NCBI GenBank assembly: GCA_964530325.1
Contig: CAZHAX010000037.1
Location: forward strand, 1 to 6,885
Length of the DNA stretch: 6,885 bases
Origin: CAZHAX01 sp964530325
GTDB taxonomy: Bacteria; Chloroflexota; Anaerolineae; B4-G1
Reading direction: 5' to 3'
Part shown: piece by piece, positions 5,202-6,885 of the stretch
How the letters are laid out: each line of letters starts with the position of its first letter
Position numbering within the stretch: the first letter of the stretch is position 1
Notes under the pieces: model-generated
The model's database searches: none
Told to the model about the DNA's origin: nothing
The model's input: the letters and a program-made list of their open reading frames with translations, nothing else
Position numbers and translations under genes: made by a program

Positions 5202-5615
5202 ATGGACCCACTAGAGAGAGCCTTCAGGACGCTGGCCATCCGGCTGGCAATACTCATAGCGGGACTGCCCGAAACGCCCTGGCGGGAACGGCCCAGCTTC
5301 ATCTGGAAGCTGTTCCACCACAGTCCATCACTGGAGATGATGGCAGGCTTCTTCGAACGATTCCGTGAGCGACACTGGCCTGCTCGCCCGGGCCTGGAGC
5401 AGGAGGTCTGGAGCTATGTCTTCCTGACAACCCAGAACTGGAAGGGCTTTAGCTGCAGTCTCTTCTTCGACTACATGCGAGTGCTGACCGTCGAGGTGGA
5501 CGGTCCAGAGGCTCGCGAGGAGTTGCGAGAGAAGATCTTCGAGGTCCTTCCCAAGATGGCTACGTGTGTGCGAGAGGTCGTCGTCGGCCTCACCCCATAC
5601 GTCACTGAAGGCTGA
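5202..5615 (+). CDS. Hypothetical protein, 137 aa, not recognised
   Basis: I do not recognise this protein. It is rich in aromatic and charged residues and mostly helical in appearance: MDPLERAFRTLAIRLAILIA (mildly hydrophobic amphipathic helix, not a clear membrane segment), WRERPSFIWKLFHH, MMAGFFERFRERHW, then a central FLTTQNWKGFSCSLFFDYMR and a VLTVEV strand, ending in an acidic/basic helix EAREELREKIFEVL. There is no signal peptide and no metal-binding motif. Codon third positions are strongly G/C, as in the other real genes here, which supports coding. No good ribosome-binding site lies at the usual spacing (AGGG is 11 bases upstream and would be outside the predicted transcript), in keeping with a near-leaderless start. 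It is divergent from the RES-Xre operon, with promoters about 160 bp apart, and is followed by a terminator hairpin. Confidence 0.75.
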   Translation: MDPLERAFRTLAIRLAILIAGLPETPWRERPSFIWKLFHHSPSLEMMAGFFERFRERHWPARPGLEQEVWSYVFLTTQNWKGFSCSLFFDYMRVLTVEVDGPEAREELREKIFEVLPKMATCVREVVVGLTPYVTEG

Positions 5616-5687
5616 TGCCGCGGAGCCTATCGAGGCGAGCCGATTGCGGCAACCGCAGCGGCAGGTACGTGCCAGACACAACGAGAC

Positions 5688-5713
5688 GGCGCTGACCACT
5701 GTCGGTCAGCGCC
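5688..5713 (+). terminator. Terminator-like hairpin at the contig end
   Basis: GGCGCTGACC (5688-5697) and GGTCAGCGCC (5704-5713) form a perfect 10-bp stem with the loop ACTGTC, 73 nt after the stop codon of the 137-aa gene. The expected T run would fall in the N gap that starts at the next base, so terminator function cannot be confirmed. Confidence 0.6.
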
Positions 5714-5813
5714 NNNNNNNNNNNNNNNNNNNNNNNNNNNNNNNNNNNNNNNNNNNNNNNNNNNNNNNNNNNNNNNNNNNNNNNNNNNNNNNNNNNNNNN
5801 NNNNNNNNNNNNN
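5714..5813. other. Assembly gap of 100 N
   Basis: Exactly 100 undetermined bases, the usual placeholder for a scaffold gap of unknown size. It cuts the ribbon-helix-helix gene and begins directly at a strong hairpin. Confidence 0.99.
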
Positions 5814-6026
5814 CAGCGCGTCTTCGAGGCTACGAGGACCCCGCGACCGCGCGCTGGCCACCGCGGCCTTCACCTGGTCGAGGTCAGCCACAGTCTTGAG
5901 GTAGCGCCGCGTGGCCTCGCGGATGATGTCGTTCATCGACTCTTTCGTGATCAGCGCTGCCAGCTCCAGCCGCGCCTTCTCTTCGGCGGAGAACCGCACC
6001 GTCATCGCTTCCCACTTCTCACCCAT
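5814..6026 (-). CDS. Ribbon-helix-helix (CopG/Arc-type) protein, C-terminus lost in the gap; antitoxin-like
   Basis: The 71 visible residues start MGEKWEAMTVRFSAEEKARL. The beta strand MTVRFS (8-13), helix AEEKARLELAALITKE (14-29) and helix SMNDIIREATRRYLKT (30-45) are a textbook ribbon-helix-helix DNA-binding unit that dimerises through the strand. The following VADLDQVKAAVASARSR, GPRSLEDAL is the type of tail that wraps a toxin in type II toxin-antitoxin pairs, but the 3' end and any downstream toxin gene are hidden by the gap. The ATG at 6026 is preferred to the one at 6005 because GGGAGGTG lies seven bases upstream. It has its own promoter (6081-6109) with direct repeats between promoter and start. 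Antitoxin, plasmid-type copy control or an ordinary repressor all remain possible. Confidence 0.85.
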
Positions 6027-6063
6027 CTTGAGACACCTCCCGGCGCCACGTCGCAGAAGCCGT

Positions 6064-6078
6064 CATGCTACCATGCTA
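6064..6078. promoter_or_regulatory. Direct-repeat operator candidate for the ribbon-helix-helix gene
   Basis: CATGCTA occurs at 6064-6070 and again at 6072-6078, an 8-bp period, immediately downstream of the -10 box. Ribbon-helix-helix dimers commonly bind short repeated half-sites at close spacing, so autorepression at this site is a reasonable inference. Confidence 0.5.
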
Positions 6079-6080
6079 TC

Positions 6081-6109
6081 ATAATACCACGTGATGCTCT
6101 TGCGGTCAA
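6081..6109 (-). promoter_or_regulatory. Sigma70 promoter of the ribbon-helix-helix gene
   Basis: On the minus strand TTGACC (6109-6104) and TATTAT (6086-6081) are 17 bases apart. The start site would be near 6074, inside the CATGCTA repeats, with a leader of about 50 nt to the ATG at 6026. Confidence 0.75.
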
Positions 6110-6122
6110 ACTGGCAGGGCAA

Positions 6123-6153
6123 GGCGGCGCCAGCCGGACTCGCCAGCGCCGCC
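6123..6153 (-). terminator. GC-rich hairpin after the small membrane protein gene
   Basis: GGCGGCGC (6123-6130) and GCGCCGCC (6146-6153) form an 8-bp stem with a 15-base loop, 35 nt after the stop at 6188 and just before the next promoter. It lacks a real U tract on the minus strand (TTGCCC follows), so it is a weak terminator candidate or a transcript-end stabilising hairpin. Confidence 0.4.
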
Positions 6154-6187
6154 CGTAGCCATACAGCTCGTCCCTTAGGTGGAACCT

Positions 6188-6409
6188 CTAGGGATCCAGC
6201 TCCAGTCCACTCGCTGCTGCCCGAAAGGCGTCCACTATCTTGCACAGCAGAGGACCGATAACCGGGATGCTGCAGTCTGGTGTCTTGCGCTGCTCCTCTA
6301 GCTCGTCCAGCGTAGGGAGTCGTCCGCCGCCCCCGCCTGGCCTGACGATCATCAACGTCACCAGGACGACGCAGAGGATCACCGCTATCCAGCGGGCTTC
6401 CTTGCCCAT
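6188..6409 (-). CDS. Small single-pass membrane protein, 73 aa, function unknown
   Basis: I do not recognise this protein. It starts MGKEARW and has one hydrophobic span at about 7-22 (WIAVILCVVLVTLMIV), followed by a Gly-rich hinge (RPGGGGGR), an acidic helix LPTLDELEEQRK, and a C-terminal segment with CSIPVIGPLLCKIVDAFRAA (C46 and C56) ending GLELDP. The short positively charged N-terminus suggests an N-in anchor with the remainder outside the cell, but the topology is inferred. The ATG at 6409 is chosen because AAGGAG lies seven bases upstream; an in-frame extension to 6544 has no such signal. Whether it forms an operon with the ribbon-helix-helix gene is doubtful, since that gene has its own promoter and a hairpin lies between them. 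Confidence 0.7.
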   Translation of the reverse strand: MGKEARWIAVILCVVLVTLMIVRPGGGGGRLPTLDELEEQRKTPDCSIPVIGPLLCKIVDAFRAAASGLELDP

Positions 6410-6667
6410 CGTATCTCTCCTTCGCCACCCACGTGCCACTATTGGTCCGATATCCTCTCCTTTCTCCCCCGAGGCGCACCTCGCCCCGGGGGAATGATGA
6501 TCACGCGTCCAGACATACAACGAGCCGGGCTCGCGCCCGGCCACTGTGACGGTCGCCGCCCCGTGTCCGTCAACGGGCGATTCACTCAGCCGGACGGCTG
6601 CTGGGTCGTGTCGCTCGTGGAGTGAATACTGCGGGACTTGCGGAACTGAGAGGAAGGACCACGCGGG

Positions 6668-6696
6668 TTGCCGGACCGGCCCAACTCACCTATACT
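6668..6696 (+). promoter_or_regulatory. Candidate sigma70 promoter of a short transcript
   Basis: TTGCCG (6668-6673) and TATACT (6691-6696), 17 bases apart, are the same two hexamers and spacing as the promoter at 5158-5186. Transcription would begin near 6703. Confidence 0.55.
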
Positions 6697-6702
6697 ACCA
6701 AC

Positions 6703-6772
6703 AGAGCCGTGGAGGTTCTGTTGTACGGTTGAGCTCGCCGAGGTGCTCGAACACCCGGCGAGCTCGCTCTTT
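6703..6772 (+). ncRNA. Possible short RNA or attenuated leader ending in a strong hairpin
   Basis: Between the promoter and the hairpin at 6731-6765 there are only about 28 nt. They contain GGAGG (6711-6715) followed five bases later by TTG-TAC-GGT-TGA, a possible three-codon reading frame. This could be a small RNA or a leader whose downstream gene lies outside the window. No family is recognised. Confidence 0.28.
6731..6765 (+). terminator. Strong hairpin, probable terminator of the short transcript
   Basis: GAGCTCGCCG (6731-6740) pairs with CGGCGAGCTC (6756-6765), and GGTG/CACC continues the stem to a CTCGAA loop with a single bulged A at 6741, giving 14 pairs. It is followed on the plus strand by GCTCTTTGAG, a short T run, so plus-strand termination is plausible. 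Confidence 0.5.
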
Positions 6773-6838
6773 GAGACACCCCAGTCCACGTCACACCTCC
6801 CTGTCTTCCTTCTGCAGCACATCGCGAATACACACGGT

Positions 6839-6867
6839 TTGCCTTCCGCCTCGACATGCGGAATACT
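6839..6867 (+). promoter_or_regulatory. Weak promoter-like pair near the right edge
   Basis: TTGCCT (6839-6844) and AATACT (6862-6867) are 17 bases apart, with a TTCCGC/GCGGAA inverted repeat (6844-6863) in the spacer. Any gene it serves lies beyond the window. Confidence 0.28.
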
Positions 6868-6885
6868 AGCGCCAACCTCCCCGCC

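Larger units (their letters stand above)
6410..6885. other. 476-nt gene-free right end with several hairpins
   Basis: No convincing coding region is visible. The minus-strand leader of the membrane protein contains a hairpin at 6466-6492 (CGAGG/CCTCG inner stem, CCCC/GGGG outer stem) and a second AAAGGAGAGGATA segment resembling the true ribosome-binding site but without a nearby start codon. A GCCGGGC/GCCCGGC hairpin with TCGC loop lies at 6524-6541; on the minus strand it is followed by TCGTTGT and could end transcription arriving from the right. The remainder holds the plus-strand promoter and hairpin at 6668-6765 and a weaker promoter-like pair at 6839-6867. Confidence 0.5.

Noticed and set aside
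1..6885. CRISPR arrays, rRNA, IS elements with transposase
   Set aside because: No regularly spaced repeat series, no rRNA-like sequence and no transposase-like frame was seen.

Overview
The window looks like part of a metagenome-assembled scaffold from a GC-rich bacterium, most probably a member of the Chloroflexota (Anaerolineae-like). The main clue is a small secreted protein that carries an SWWTVDGGGG segment, a YTLAGGFW segment and the C-terminal tail IYLPLVLRSY, a combination I associate with surface proteins of that phylum. The sequence consists of two pieces joined by a run of exactly 100 N (5714-5813), so order and distance across that gap are not certain. Most genes are on the minus strand.

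Reading from left to right: (1) 1-574, minus strand: a small protein with a winged-helix (excisionase/MerR-like) domain and a zinc ribbon overlaps the start of a tyrosine recombinase that runs off the left edge, which looks like a DNA-mobility or recombination module. (2) 575-1159: a gene-free stretch rich in inverted repeats, including a probable minus-strand terminator at 842-868. (3) 1160-3208, minus strand: a two-gene operon for secreted surface proteins. The upstream gene (560 aa) combines phage-tail-fibre-like stalk modules with a DUF1554/C-type-lectin-like domain; the downstream gene encodes the short YLPLVL-tail protein. The operon is flanked by two same-orientation copies of a roughly 55-nt hairpin repeat. 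(4) 3209-3968: 760 nt without a convincing gene, holding a minus-strand promoter near 3758-3786 and several hairpins, perhaps a long structured leader for the operon. (5) 3969-5000, minus strand: a complete RES-Xre type II toxin-antitoxin operon with a near-perfect sigma70 promoter whose -10 box sits between 10-bp palindromic arms, a likely autorepression operator. (6) 5158-5713, plus strand: an unrecognised 137-aa protein with its own promoter and a terminator hairpin that abuts the assembly gap.

After the gap, minus strand: a ribbon-helix-helix (CopG/Arc-type) DNA-binding protein cut by the gap, with a good promoter and direct-repeat operator, probably an antitoxin-type protein; and a 73-aa single-pass membrane protein. 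The last ~475 nt hold several hairpins and a plus-strand promoter that may produce a very short RNA ending in a strong hairpin.

Taken together this is an accessory region: recombinase, complete toxin-antitoxin module, orphan RHH regulator and variable-looking surface proteins. The toxin-antitoxin genes probably work alone as a self-regulated unit; I see no sequence evidence that they act with the surface proteins.
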